Shown here piece after piece: positions 18,425-27,234 of a stretch of DNA of 57,630 nt (the first letter of the stretch is position 1; every line of letters starts with the position of its first letter). The stretch spans positions 1-57,630 of the forward strand of contig CACYTF010000029.1 of NCBI GenBank assembly GCA_902777335.1. Direction: 5' to 3'. Source of the stretch: an uncultured Eubacteriales bacterium (GTDB lineage Bacteria > Bacillota > Clostridia > Christensenellales > Aristaeellaceae). The position numbers and the translations under genes are program-made. Under the pieces are notes generated by a model, which saw only the letters and a list, made by a program, of their open reading frames with translations, made no database searches and had not been told where the DNA came from.

Positions 18425-20509
18425 ATGAAGAAGTGTTTCACGATTGCCTTGGCGCTGCTGGCGATGCTTGCGCTGCTGGCGGGGGCGCTGGCGGAGGGGC
18501 TGACCTCTGAGAACGGCTTGACCGGGGAGGCGGAGGTCCTCTCCGGCGCAGTCGAAATATCCGTGGGCGAGGAAGAGGAACTGTGGCTTGGCGGAATGGA
18601 GCCAACAGACGGGGAGTTGGACTCCGAGGTTGCTAAGGATGTTATGGCTGGAGAGCCGTATATGAGATTTACGATGATTGGTTCTAAGCTGAGGGCTGTA
18701 CAGACCAACCAGGCTGATATCGTCGTGCCGGATGGGACAACGATTATAGGCAAGCAAGCGTTCCGACCTCTGTCTGGTATTACACATTTTTCGGATGTCA
18801 TTCACAGCATCACGCTTCCCTATGGCGTCGTTAGCATCGAGGAAGAAGCATTCAAATTTTGCGACAGCGAAGGCGACGGATATGTTATTACCATTCCCGC
18901 AAGTGTAATCAAGATCGGCCAGTCAGCGTTTTACAGGGCCGGTGTGCGAAGCATTGAAATCCCAAGCACGGTTATTGTGATTGAGAATAGCACATTCTTT
19001 GAATGCAAGAAACTGACCAGCGTCAAATTACCGGGCGGCCTCCTCAGCATCGGTAGCTCTGCCTTTAGCGGCTGCGTCGCGCTGCCCGAGATTACCATTC
19101 CTGAAAGTGTGAACAGTATCGGCGAATATGCGTTTTCCGATTGCATCGCGTTGACCACTGTGAAGCTCCCCGCGAACCTGTTGAAGATCAACAAGGCGAC
19201 CTTCAAGGGAGACATTTTGCTGTCCAACATCGCGCTGCCCGATAAGCTGACCGGCATCGGCGAGAGCGCCTTCGAGAAGTGCTACAGCCTGCGTTCCGTG
19301 GCGGTGCCCGAGGGTGTAACGGCCATCTCCAAATACGCCTTCCAGGATTGCCAGGCCCTGGCCTCGGCGGTGCTACCCGCGGGTCTTGAGAGCATTGAGG
19401 ATTTCGCGTTCTATAACTGCCCCCAGTTGAGCAGGGTCAACGACGCCAGCAGCGTGGTCATTCCCGACGGCGTGACCAAAATCGGCAGCAGCGCCTTTGC
19501 CAAGGATGTGTCAATCACCAAGCTGGTCATCGGCGAGGAGATCGAGAAGATTGGCGAGGACGCCTTCAACGGCTGCTCCCAGCTGAAGACCGTGATCATC
19601 AATGGTCACGGTGATCTGGGCGGCAGAGGCGCGTTCAATAACATTTACCCTTCCGCGGAGTTTAAAATCAACTGCGACGTGAAGCTGGCGGACGATCTGG
19701 AGAGCAAGGGCTATTCCGTGGGGAGGGTTCATGGCAATATCGAGGAGGACGAAGCCGTCCCGGCCACCTGCACTGAGGCGGGCCTGACCAAGGGCAGCCA
19801 CTGCGCGGACTGCGGCGAAGTGCTGGTAGCGCAGAAGGAGGTTCCCGCCCTGGGGCACAAGGAGGTCAAGGATCCCGCCGTCGCGGCGACCTTCAAGAAG
19901 ACCGGCCTGACCGAGGGCAAGCACTGCTCCGTGTGCGGCGAGGTGCTGGTGGAGCAGCAGGTGGTGCCGAAGCTGTCCGGCTCGGTGGAGCTGGACAAGA
20001 CTGGCACCCAGACGCTGGTGATCGGCAAGACGCTGCAGCTGAAGGCTACGACGAACCCCAGCGCCTACAAGTCCAAGCTGACCTGGAAGAGCAGCAAGCC
20101 GAAGGTGGCCAGCGTCAGCAAGAAGGGCAAGGTCAAGGCGCTGGCGAAGGGCACCACGGTGATCACCGCCAAGCTGCCGGACGGCAGCGGCGCGTCGGTG
20201 ACGGTGAAGGTGGAGGCCCCGAAGCCGAAGAGCCTCAAGGTCCTCAAGGACGGTAAGAAGATCACGAAGTACACGCTGAAGGTGGGCAAGTTCGTGACGC
20301 TGAGCGTGAATCTGTCGCCGAAGAATGCCGAGAGCAAGCTGACCTGGAAGAGCAGCAATACCGATGTGGTCACGATCAACGCCAACACCTACAATAACTA
20401 TGTGGCCAGCATCAGGGCCCACAAGGCGGGCAAGGCGACGATCACTGTGACCGCCGAGAACAATCCCAAGGCGAAGGCCACGATCAAGATCACCGTAAAA
20501 AAGAAGTGA
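18425..20509 (+). CDS. Secreted BspA-like leucine-rich repeat protein with Cys and Big_2 repeats
   Basis: This is a 694-residue exported protein. A signal peptide (1-23) is followed by BspA/LRR_5 repeats from about 95 to 400 (motifs such as IGSSAFSGC, IPESVNSIGEYAFSDC). Two Cys-containing modules of about 35 residues lie at roughly 440-515 (SHCADCGEVL, KHCSVCGEVL), where the second lacks the first Cys of the first. Two Big_2 bacterial Ig-like domains (about 519-604 and 605-694) contain LTWKSS motifs. There is no sorting signal or anchor helix. BspA-type proteins bind host or matrix proteins, but the ligand is unknown. It has its own promoter region and a strong terminator, so it is monocistronic. 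The first 600 bases are AT-richer than the neighbouring genes. Confidence 0.85.
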   Translation: MKKCFTIALALLAMLALLAGALAEGLTSENGLTGEAEVLSGAVEISVGEEEELWLGGMEPTDGELDSEVAKDVMAGEPYMRFTMIGSKLRAVQTNQADIVVPDGTTIIGKQAFRPLSGITHFSDVIHSITLPYGVVSIEEEAFKFCDSEGDGYVITIPASVIKIGQSAFYRAGVRSIEIPSTVIVIENSTFFECKKLTSVKLPGGLLSIGSSAFSGCVALPEITIPESVNSIGEYAFSDCIALTTVKLPANLLKINKATFKGDILLSNIALPDKLTGIGESAFEKCYSLRSVAVPEGVTAISKYAFQDCQALASAVLPAGLESIEDFAFYNCPQLSRVNDASSVVIPDGVTKIGSSAFAKDVSITKLVIGEEIEKIGEDAFNGCSQLKTVIINGHGDLGGRGAFNNIYPSAEFKINCDVKLADDLESKGYSVGRVHGNIEEDEAVPATCTEAGLTKGSHCADCGEVLVAQKEVPALGHKEVKDPAVAATFKKTGLTEGKHCSVCGEVLVEQQVVPKLSGSVELDKTGTQTLVIGKTLQLKATTNPSAYKSKLTWKSSKPKVASVSKKGKVKALAKGTTVITAKLPDGSGASVTVKVEAPKPKSLKVLKDGKKITKYTLKVGKFVTLSVNLSPKNAESKLTWKSSNTDVVTINANTYNNYVASIRAHKAGKATITVTAENNPKAKATIKITVKKK

Positions 20510-20522
20510 TGAAGGAACGGAG

Positions 20523-20556
20523 CGGGGACGGCAATATGACGCCGTCCCCGTTTTTT
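20523..20556 (+). terminator. Intrinsic terminator after the BspA-like gene
   Basis: A perfect 10-bp stem (CGGGGACGGC with GCCGTCCCCG) around an 8-base loop is followed by TTTTTT. Confidence 0.95.
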
Positions 20557-20565
20557 CGCGCTCCC

Positions 20566-20595
20566 TTGACGGGGCGGGGCAAAATGGGATATACT
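20566..20595 (+). promoter_or_regulatory. Promoter of the amylase operon
   Basis: TTGACG (20566-20571) and TATACT (20590-20595) are 18 bp apart. Both boxes and 14 of 18 spacer bases match the glycosyltransferase promoter at 15978-16007. Confidence 0.75.
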
Positions 20596-20632
20596 TATGT
20601 AGGATAATTCACCGCGAGGGGAGGGCTGTGCC

Positions 20633-22129
20633 GTGAAGCGACTGGCGTGCCTGGCGCTGGCGTGCGTGTTGATGCTGGGCCTGTGCGCCCGGGCGGAGAA
20701 TTGGTATGAGGTGTTCGTGCGCTCCTACCGGGATTTCGACGGCGACGGCCTGGGCGATCTGCAGGGCCTTTTGGACAAGCTGGATTACATCGAAGACATG
20801 GGCTGGCGCGGCCTGTGGCTGATGCCGGTGATGCCGAGCCCCTCCTACCACAAGTACGACGTGACCGATTACCGGGCCGTGGACCCCGAGTACGGCACGC
20901 TGGACGACATGATCGCGCTGACGGCGGCCTGTCACGAACGGGGCATCCGGCTGATCGTGGATATGCCCGTCAATCACACCTCCACGCTGCACCCCTGGTT
21001 TGCGGCGGCCTGCGACGCGCTGCGGGCCGGGGACGCCCGGGGCAAATATGTGGACTACTACAATTTCAGGCGGGAGGGCGGCGCCGGCTACACGCCCCTG
21101 GCGGGCACCGACTGGTACTACGAGGAGCGCTTCCAGGGCGGCGGCATGCCGGATCTGAACCTGGACAACCCCGCCGTGATGGCGGAGATCCGCCGCATAT
21201 TCGACTTCTGGCTGAACGAGGTGGGGGTGGACGGCTTCCGGCTGGACGCCGTCACCAGCTACTTCACCGGCGACGCGAAGCGGAACGTGGCGCTGCTTTC
21301 CGAGCTGAAGACCATGGCCGAGGCGCTGAAGCCCGGCAGCTTCCTGGTGGGGGAGTGCTGGGCCAACCTGAACACCATCGCCGCGTACTACGAAAGCGGC
21401 GTGGACAGCTTCTTCCTGTTCCCCTCGGCCCAGGCGGAGGGCTTCATCGCCGCGTCCATGCGGGCGCGGAAGAACCCGGCGGAGAAGTTCGCGGCCGGGT
21501 ATCAGAAGGTGCTGGACGCCATACCGGAGGGCTACCTGACGCCGTTTCTGTGCAACCACGACACCGGCCGCACGGTGGGGCTGGTGCAGGGGCGGAGCAA
21601 CCCGGAGGCGGTGAAGTTCGCCCAGGGCCTGCTGGGCACGCTGAACGGCGGTGTGTTCACCTACTACGGCGACGAGGTGGGCCTCACCGGCAGCGGCGAA
21701 GACCCCAACAAGCGCCTGGCCATGCCCTGGGACGACGGGGAGATGACCCTGCAGCCGCCGGGGACGACCAGTGTGGAATATCCCTATCCCACGGTGAAGA
21801 CGCAGCTTGAGGACCCGGATTCGATACTGAACTACGTGCGGGCGGTGAACGCCGCCCGGCTGGCGCATCCGGCCATATCGGAGGGGAAGAACACCTTTTT
21901 GCTGGCCGAGGGCGACATCTGCCTGATGCGGCGGGAGCTGGCGGGGGAGACGTGCCTGATCGCCGTGAACTTCTCGAAGAAGGCGGCCCGCGCGTTCGAG
22001 CTGGAGCCCTGCGCCCTCGCGGCGGACCTGGAGGCGGGCGGCGAGGCCGCGACCCTCGAAAATACGGACGGCGGCGCGACGCTGCTGCTGCCGCCCTGCG
22101 GCATCGCCGTACTGACCTGTGAAAACTGA
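20633..22129 (+). CDS. Secreted GH13 alpha-amylase-family hydrolase
   Basis: This is a 498-residue protein with a signal peptide (cleavage near ARA at 19-21) and a complete GH13 catalytic set. DMPVNH is region I (Asp110, Asn114, His115), GFRLD holds the nucleophile Asp205, VGECW the acid/base Glu241, and NHD ends with Asp310. The barrel is followed by a short beta domain. The early MGWRGLWLMPVMPSPSYHKYDVTDY resembles the oligosaccharide-hydrolysing branch more than large starch-binding amylases, and no carbohydrate-binding module is present. It should release glucose oligomers outside the cell. The start is GTG 20633, after GAGGGGAGGG. It leads an operon with the GH29 gene 19 bp downstream. 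Confidence 0.9.
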   Translation: MKRLACLALACVLMLGLCARAENWYEVFVRSYRDFDGDGLGDLQGLLDKLDYIEDMGWRGLWLMPVMPSPSYHKYDVTDYRAVDPEYGTLDDMIALTAACHERGIRLIVDMPVNHTSTLHPWFAAACDALRAGDARGKYVDYYNFRREGGAGYTPLAGTDWYYEERFQGGGMPDLNLDNPAVMAEIRRIFDFWLNEVGVDGFRLDAVTSYFTGDAKRNVALLSELKTMAEALKPGSFLVGECWANLNTIAAYYESGVDSFFLFPSAQAEGFIAASMRARKNPAEKFAAGYQKVLDAIPEGYLTPFLCNHDTGRTVGLVQGRSNPEAVKFAQGLLGTLNGGVFTYYGDEVGLTGSGEDPNKRLAMPWDDGEMTLQPPGTTSVEYPYPTVKTQLEDPDSILNYVRAVNAARLAHPAISEGKNTFLLAEGDICLMRRELAGETCLIAVNFSKKAARAFELEPCALAADLEAGGEAATLENTDGGATLLLPPCGIAVLTCEN

Positions 22130-22148
22130 CCCCGTGGAGGTGCTTTCA

Positions 22149-23621
22149 ATGCGCGAATACCTGGATACCATCGAGCGCGTCGTCGCTCAGGGCCCCTATA
22201 CGGACAGCTGGGAATCGCTGTCTCAGATCGAGCCGCCGCGCTGGTTCAACCGGCTGAAGCTGGGCATATTCATCCACTGGGGCGTGTACAGCGTGCCGGC
22301 CTTCGACAACGAGTGGTACCCCCGGAACATGTACATGCCGGGCAGCCGGGCCTTCGAGCACCACGTGGCCACCTACGGCCCGCAGAAGGACTTCGGCTAC
22401 AAGGACTTCATACCGATGTTCAGGGCGGAGCGGTTCGACCCCGAGGCCTGGGCACAGCTGTTCGCGGACACCGGCGCGCGGTACGTGGTGCCGGTGGCCG
22501 AGCACCACGACGGCTTCCAGATGTACAGAAGCGACGTTTCCCATTGGAACGCCTTTGAGATGGGCCCGAAGCGGGACGTGCTGGGCGAGCTGTGCGCCGC
22601 ATGCGGCGCGAAGGGCCTGGTGATGGGCGCGTCGTCCCACCGCATCGAGCACTGGTTCTTCCTGGGCCACGGCAGAGAATTTGAAAGCGACATCCGCGAG
22701 CCGCTGCGGCGGGGGGACCTGTACTGGCCGTCGGTGCCGGTGGAGGGCGACGACCTGGACACCCTGGAGGCCCGGCCCGCCCCCACCCGCGAGTTTTTGG
22801 AGGACTGGCTGGTGCGCACCTGCGAGCTGATCGACCGGTACCGGCCCCGGATACTGTACTTCGACTGGTGGATCCAGCAGCGCACCGCGAAGCCGTACCT
22901 GAAGAAGCTGGCGGCCTACTACTACAACCGCGCCGCCGAGTGGGGCGTGGAGGTGGTCATCGCCTACAAGCACGACGCCTTCCTGTTCGGCTGCGCCATG
23001 CCGGACGTGGAGCGCGGCCAGTTCGCGGACATGAAGGGCTACTACTGGCAGTCGGACACCGCCATCGCGCTGAACTCCTGGTGCCACACCGTGGAGAACC
23101 GCTATAAGGACGCGGCGGACATCGTGCGGGACCTGGCGGACGTGGTCAGCAAGAACGGCTGCATGCTGCTGAATGTGGGCCCGAAGGCGGACGGCACGAT
23201 CTCGGATGAGGACCGGAAGGTCATGGCGGCCATCGGCGCGTGGATGAAGGTGAACGGCGAGGCCATCTACGACGCCCGGACCTGGCGCGCCTTCGGCGAG
23301 GGCCCCACGCAGGTGGCGGAGGGCCAGTTCTCCGACGGCGTGAAGAAGGCGTTCACCAGCGCGGACTTCCGCTTTACCGCGAGGGGCGGCGCGCTGTACG
23401 CCATCGCGATGAAGCCCGACGAGGGCGGCGACTACTGCGTGAAGGCGCTGGCCGAGGCCCCCGCCGAGGTCGCCCGGCGCTTCCACGGCGTCGTGCGCGG
23501 CGTCGGCGTGCTGGGCGGCCCGGACGAGGTCCCGTGGCGCCGGGACGGGCAGGGCCTGCACATCCACACCGACTACCGGATGGGCGATATGCCGGTGACA
23601 TTCCGAATCGCGCTGGACTGA
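22149..23621 (+). CDS. GH29 alpha-L-fucosidase
   Basis: This 490-residue protein has no signal peptide, so it should be cytoplasmic. GH29 features are WFNRLKLGIFIHWGVYSVPAF, the EHHDGF motif and LYFDWW, whose Asp239 corresponds to the family nucleophile. NVGPKADG closes the catalytic barrel and a C-terminal beta domain follows. It would remove alpha-linked fucose from imported oligosaccharides. The start is ATG 22149, behind GTGGAGGTG; the longer frame would overlap the amylase stop. Together with the secreted GH13 enzyme and the CUT1 importer nearby, it suggests use of fucosylated glycans. Confidence 0.9.
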   Translation: MREYLDTIERVVAQGPYTDSWESLSQIEPPRWFNRLKLGIFIHWGVYSVPAFDNEWYPRNMYMPGSRAFEHHVATYGPQKDFGYKDFIPMFRAERFDPEAWAQLFADTGARYVVPVAEHHDGFQMYRSDVSHWNAFEMGPKRDVLGELCAACGAKGLVMGASSHRIEHWFFLGHGREFESDIREPLRRGDLYWPSVPVEGDDLDTLEARPAPTREFLEDWLVRTCELIDRYRPRILYFDWWIQQRTAKPYLKKLAAYYYNRAAEWGVEVVIAYKHDAFLFGCAMPDVERGQFADMKGYYWQSDTAIALNSWCHTVENRYKDAADIVRDLADVVSKNGCMLLNVGPKADGTISDEDRKVMAAIGAWMKVNGEAIYDARTWRAFGEGPTQVAEGQFSDGVKKAFTSADFRFTARGGALYAIAMKPDEGGDYCVKALAEAPAEVARRFHGVVRGVGVLGGPDEVPWRRDGQGLHIHTDYRMGDMPVTFRIALD

Positions 23622-23643
23622 GCCTTTGATGGAGGGCAGGACG

Positions 23644-24543
23644 ATGAACAAGATCAGCCTCGCGGCGCTGCTGGACGAGGATCGGGAGATGGTGCTGGCG
23701 AACATCGCCAGGGACCGTTCGCTCCCCGCGGCCCAGGCCGCGCTGGAAAAGGAGATCGACCGGGTGATGTACCGGTACGTGGAGGCCTGCGGCGACGGGG
23801 CGCTGCGCGACAGCGCCCAGCACATACTGCAGGCCATGAAGGACACGCTGCCGCTGATGAACGCGGTGGACGAGGCCCGGGAGTGGAAGCAGACCTACGT
23901 GGCCCCGGGCCGCGACAGGGGCCTTCGGCTGGGCGGCCTGACGGCGCTGTGCCTGGTGGCGGGCCTCGCCCTGGTGCTGGCCTCGGTGGCCGGCGTGCTG
24001 ATCGCGGGGAGGCTGACCGGCGCGCTGACGTTTTTGAAGGCGCTGCTGCCCGCGGCGCTGGGCTGCGCGGCGCTGTTCCTGGCGGGCGTTCGGGCCGCGC
24101 GGGCGAAGCGGGCGGGGGCCGCGCAGAGCGCCCCGGAGGCCGTGCGCACCGAGTTCATGGCGGACGGCGAGAAGACCTGGCACCTGCTGCGCGGCGCGAT
24201 GCTGCTGGCGGACGGCCAATTGGAGCGCATCCGCGAGCAGCTGGCCGCGGCGAAGGAGAGCGAGAAGGCGGCGTCGCCCGTCGGCGCGGTGCCCGCGGCG
24301 GCGCTGGAGCTGTTCTCGGAGCTGCTGGAGTCGGCCTATGCCGCGGGCAGCGACGCGGGCCGGGAGCAGGCCGAGGCGATCCGCTTCTACCTGCACCGGT
24401 CCGGCATCGAGGTCTGCGACTATGTGGCGGGGCGGGAGAGCTGGTTTGAGTTCCTGCCCGCCGGCGGCGCGGGCACCATACGCCCGGCGCTGGTGGCCGA
24501 GGGGCGGCTTCTGAAGAAGGGCCTGGCCGCGGCGGCGCGATGA
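23644..24543 (+). CDS. Unrecognised membrane protein, probable partner of the Hsp70-like ATPase
   Basis: I do not recognise this 299-residue protein by name. It has a cytoplasmic-looking helical N-terminus (about 1-85), two closely spaced membrane helices (about 91-150) ending in RAARAKRAG, and a helical C-terminal half. That half contains VRTEFMADGEKTWHLLRGAMLLADGQLERIREQL, given here only in part as EFMADGEKTWHLL. A nucleotide-exchange or co-chaperone role is a guess based on its position 50 bp before the Hsp70-like gene and its helical character. ATG 23644 follows GGAGGGCAGG. Very high GC and Ala content make homology by eye unreliable. Confidence 0.6.
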   Translation: MNKISLAALLDEDREMVLANIARDRSLPAAQAALEKEIDRVMYRYVEACGDGALRDSAQHILQAMKDTLPLMNAVDEAREWKQTYVAPGRDRGLRLGGLTALCLVAGLALVLASVAGVLIAGRLTGALTFLKALLPAALGCAALFLAGVRAARAKRAGAAQSAPEAVRTEFMADGEKTWHLLRGAMLLADGQLERIREQLAAAKESEKAASPVGAVPAAALELFSELLESAYAAGSDAGREQAEAIRFYLHRSGIEVCDYVAGRESWFEFLPAGGAGTIRPALVAEGRLLKKGLAAAAR

Positions 24544-24592
24544 ACAATACGCAGCCTGACAGATCATACTGAAGTCGGCAAGGGGATGTACC

Positions 24593-26500
24593 ATGAACAG
24601 ATACTATGGCTTTGACCTGGGCGACGCGGAGAGCGCCATATCCCGGCTGGGCCGGCAGGACGCCGGCGCGCCGGAGGTGCTGGCGGTGCGGGAGGCCAGG
24701 AGCTTCGTCACCGCCTACGCCCAGCTGGAGAGCGGCGAGCTGCTGATCGGCGAGAGCGCCTGCTACGACACCAACGCCGTCAAGCGCAGCCTGCGCTTCA
24801 AGAGCCTGTTTTTGACGGACCCGCAGAGCGAGAAGGACATCCGGCGCTTTGCCGCGGGCGTGCTGGGCGAGTTGTACGCCGACGGCAACCTGGTGCAAAA
24901 CGAGGACTGCTGCTTCTACATCGGCTGTCCCGCGGGCTGGGACCGGGCGGCCCGGGAGCGCTACCGCCGCATATTCGAGGACGTGGGCTATCCGCCGGCG
25001 CGCATCGTTTCGGAATCCCGGGCGGCGCTGATCAGCGCCTGCCAGTCCAAGCACTTCCAGGTGGGCTACGACATCATGTCCAAGCCGGTGCTGGTGGTGG
25101 ACATCGGCTCCTCCACCACGGACTTTGCCTTCATACTGGGCGGCCACGAGGTGGAGCTGCAGACGGCGGGCGAGGTGCGGCTGGGCGGCGGCATCATGGA
25201 CGAGGTGCTGCTGGAGGAATCCATCCGCCTGAGCGAGGACTCGGACGCGGTGCGCCGCGCGCTGGACGCCAGCCCGCCCTGGCGCAGCTACTGCGAGTTC
25301 GCCGCGCGCAGGCTGAAGGAGCAGTACTTCTCCGACGAGGAATACTGGCAGGACAACGACTGCCGCAAGACCGTGCGGATACTCTCAGGCGGCGGCGCGC
25401 GGCTCACGCTGCGGATGAACGCGCGCATCGCGGATCGCGTGCTGAACCAGGGCGTGCCCCAGCTGGACGGCCGGTCGTTCCGAGAGGCCTTCTGCGAAAG
25501 CCTGCGCCAGTTGAGCGCGAAGCTGAACGATCACCGGCCCGAGCTGCTGTTCCTGACCGGCGGCGTGTCCAGGCTGCCCGCCATACGGGCGTGGTGCCAG
25601 TCGGTGTTCCCGGAGGCCGTGGTGATCACCGGCGCGGAGCCGGAGTTCTCGGTGTCCCGGGGCCTGGCCTGGAGCGGCCGCATCGACGAGGAGCTGCGCC
25701 AGTTCCGCAAGGAGGTGGAGGAGCTCATCGACTCCAGCGCCGTGGAGCAGATCGTCGAGAGGCGCATCGACGACCTGTACCGCCGGGTGGTGGAGGCGCT
25801 GGTGGCGCCGATACTGCGCCGGGTGGCGCTGCCGGTGTTCGACCGCTGGCGCGACGGCGACATCGCGCGCCTTTCCGACATCGACGCCATCGTTCAGAAG
25901 GAGATCGAGGCGTGGCTGCACTCCGACGAGGCCCAGGCCCTGCTGGTGAAGCCCATCACCGAGTGGCTGAAGCCGGTGGCCTACGACGTGGAGGAGAAGA
26001 CCATGCCCATCTGCGTGCGCCACAACGTGCCCTACCGGGCCATGAGCCTGAATTCCTACTTCTCGCTCTCCGACGTGGACATCCGCATCGACGCCCGGGA
26101 CGTGTTCGCCGTGGAGGGGCTCACCTGGCTGATCAACACGATCATCTCCGTCATCGTCGGGCTGATCTGCGGCGGCAGCGGCCTGGCCCTGGTGTCCAGC
26201 GGCGTCTCCGGCATACTGGCGGGGGCGATACTGTCGCTGCTGATACTGTTCCTGGGCAAGGACAAGATGCAGCAGGTGTTCATGAACATGGACATCCCCA
26301 AGCCCATGCGCAAGCTGGTGCCGCGCAGCCATTTCGAGGCCCGCGTCGACCACTTGACCGAGGAGGTCAAGTCCAACTTCTACAGCAATCTCGAGAACGA
26401 AAAGAACGCCGAGATCACCGAGCGCATGGTGACCGAGATCACCGCCCAGATCGAACAGTGCCTGACCAAGATGGCGCAGGTGGTGGAGATACCGCTTTAG
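24593..26500 (+). CDS. Membrane-anchored Hsp70/actin-like ATPase
   Basis: This 635-residue protein carries the actin/Hsp70 nucleotide-binding fold: phosphate 1 loop YYGFDLGDAE at the N-terminus, phosphate 2 loop VVDIGSSTTDF (Asp170, Gly172), and adenosine motif LFLTGGVSRLP. The usual DnaK substrate-binding beta domain is not evident. A helical region follows, then two adjacent membrane helices at about 510-555 with the motif GGSGLALVSSGVSG between them, and a C-terminal helical tail. This membrane-tethered design differs from DnaK and from the soluble HSPA12 group. It is co-transcribed with the membrane protein at 23644 and the amidotransferase at 26512. Client or function is unknown. Confidence 0.75.
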   Translation: MNRYYGFDLGDAESAISRLGRQDAGAPEVLAVREARSFVTAYAQLESGELLIGESACYDTNAVKRSLRFKSLFLTDPQSEKDIRRFAAGVLGELYADGNLVQNEDCCFYIGCPAGWDRAARERYRRIFEDVGYPPARIVSESRAALISACQSKHFQVGYDIMSKPVLVVDIGSSTTDFAFILGGHEVELQTAGEVRLGGGIMDEVLLEESIRLSEDSDAVRRALDASPPWRSYCEFAARRLKEQYFSDEEYWQDNDCRKTVRILSGGGARLTLRMNARIADRVLNQGVPQLDGRSFREAFCESLRQLSAKLNDHRPELLFLTGGVSRLPAIRAWCQSVFPEAVVITGAEPEFSVSRGLAWSGRIDEELRQFRKEVEELIDSSAVEQIVERRIDDLYRRVVEALVAPILRRVALPVFDRWRDGDIARLSDIDAIVQKEIEAWLHSDEAQALLVKPITEWLKPVAYDVEEKTMPICVRHNVPYRAMSLNSYFSLSDVDIRIDARDVFAVEGLTWLINTIISVIVGLICGGSGLALVSSGVSGILAGAILSLLILFLGKDKMQQVFMNMDIPKPMRKLVPRSHFEARVDHLTEEVKSNFYSNLENEKNAEITERMVTEITAQIEQCLTKMAQVVEIPL

Positions 26501-26511
26501 GAGATGATACT

Positions 26512-27174
26512 ATGCTTTGTCGGATCGCCATACCGGTGCCTGACCTGACGCGCTACGCCAATTACGCGGACGTTCTTTTGGCGTTGGGGGCGTTGCCGAT
26601 GGGCGTGGGGGCGGATGTGGACGCGGCAGGCTTCGACGGGCTGCTGCTGCCGGGCGGGGGCGACATCGCGCCGTCGCGCTACGGGCAGGCCGACGTCGGG
26701 TGCGTGTACGTCGATCCGGCGCTGGACGAAATGCAGTTTGCCGCGCTGAACGCCTTTGTGAAGGCGGGAAAGCCGGTGCTGGGCATCTGCCGGGGGCACC
26801 AGCTGATCAACGTGTACTTCGGCGGCACGCTGATCCAGCACCTTGCTCAGGCGGCCACGCACAGCCGCGGCGACAGCAGCGCGGACAAGGTCCACGCCAC
26901 GACGGCGGCGCCGGGGAGCGCGCTCTACAACCTGTACAGCGCGGTTTTTTGCGTGAACAGCTCCCATCACCAGGGGGTGGACAGGCTCGGCGAGGGCCTT
27001 GTGGTGACCCAGCGCAGCGACGACGGCGTCATAGAGGGCATGGCGCACGCACATCTGCCGATACTGTGCGTCCAGTGGCACCCGGAGCGCATGTGCCTTG
27101 CGCACGCGCGACAAGACACCGTGGACGGCAGCGCGGTGGTTAAATACTTCCTGGAGCGGTGCGCCAGGGGATGA
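26512..27174 (+). CDS. Class I glutamine amidotransferase-like hydrolase (PuuD/peptidase C26 type)
   Basis: This 220-residue protein has the GATase-1 triad: Cys93 in GICRGHQLIN, and His190 and Glu192 in QWHPE. The VNSSHHQ motif and LLLPGGGDI are characteristic of the gamma-glutamyl hydrolase (PuuD/peptidase C26) branch, whose members cleave gamma-glutamyl amides such as gamma-glutamyl-GABA. No polyamine genes lie nearby, so the substrate is open. ATG 26512 follows AGGAGATGAT, which overlaps the stop of the Hsp70-like gene. The gene ends in the long hairpin at 27174-27231. Confidence 0.85.
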   Translation: MLCRIAIPVPDLTRYANYADVLLALGALPMGVGADVDAAGFDGLLLPGGGDIAPSRYGQADVGCVYVDPALDEMQFAALNAFVKAGKPVLGICRGHQLINVYFGGTLIQHLAQAATHSRGDSSADKVHATTAAPGSALYNLYSAVFCVNSSHHQGVDRLGEGLVVTQRSDDGVIEGMAHAHLPILCVQWHPERMCLAHARQDTVDGSAVVKYFLERCARG

Positions 27175-27231
27175 ATCAAGCGCAACGGCAGCCCTTCCGA
27201 TCATTCGGAAGGGCTGCCGTTGCGCTTGATT
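27174..27231. repeat. Long perfect palindrome between convergent genes (27-bp arms)
   Basis: Arms of 27 bp (starting AATCAAGCGCAACGGCAGCC) flank a TCAT loop without a mismatch. The palindrome begins in the amidotransferase stop codon and ends 3 bp before the sugar permease stop. Neither side has a T-run, so a bidirectional terminator is possible but atypical. Confidence 0.85.
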
Positions 27232-27234
27232 GTC

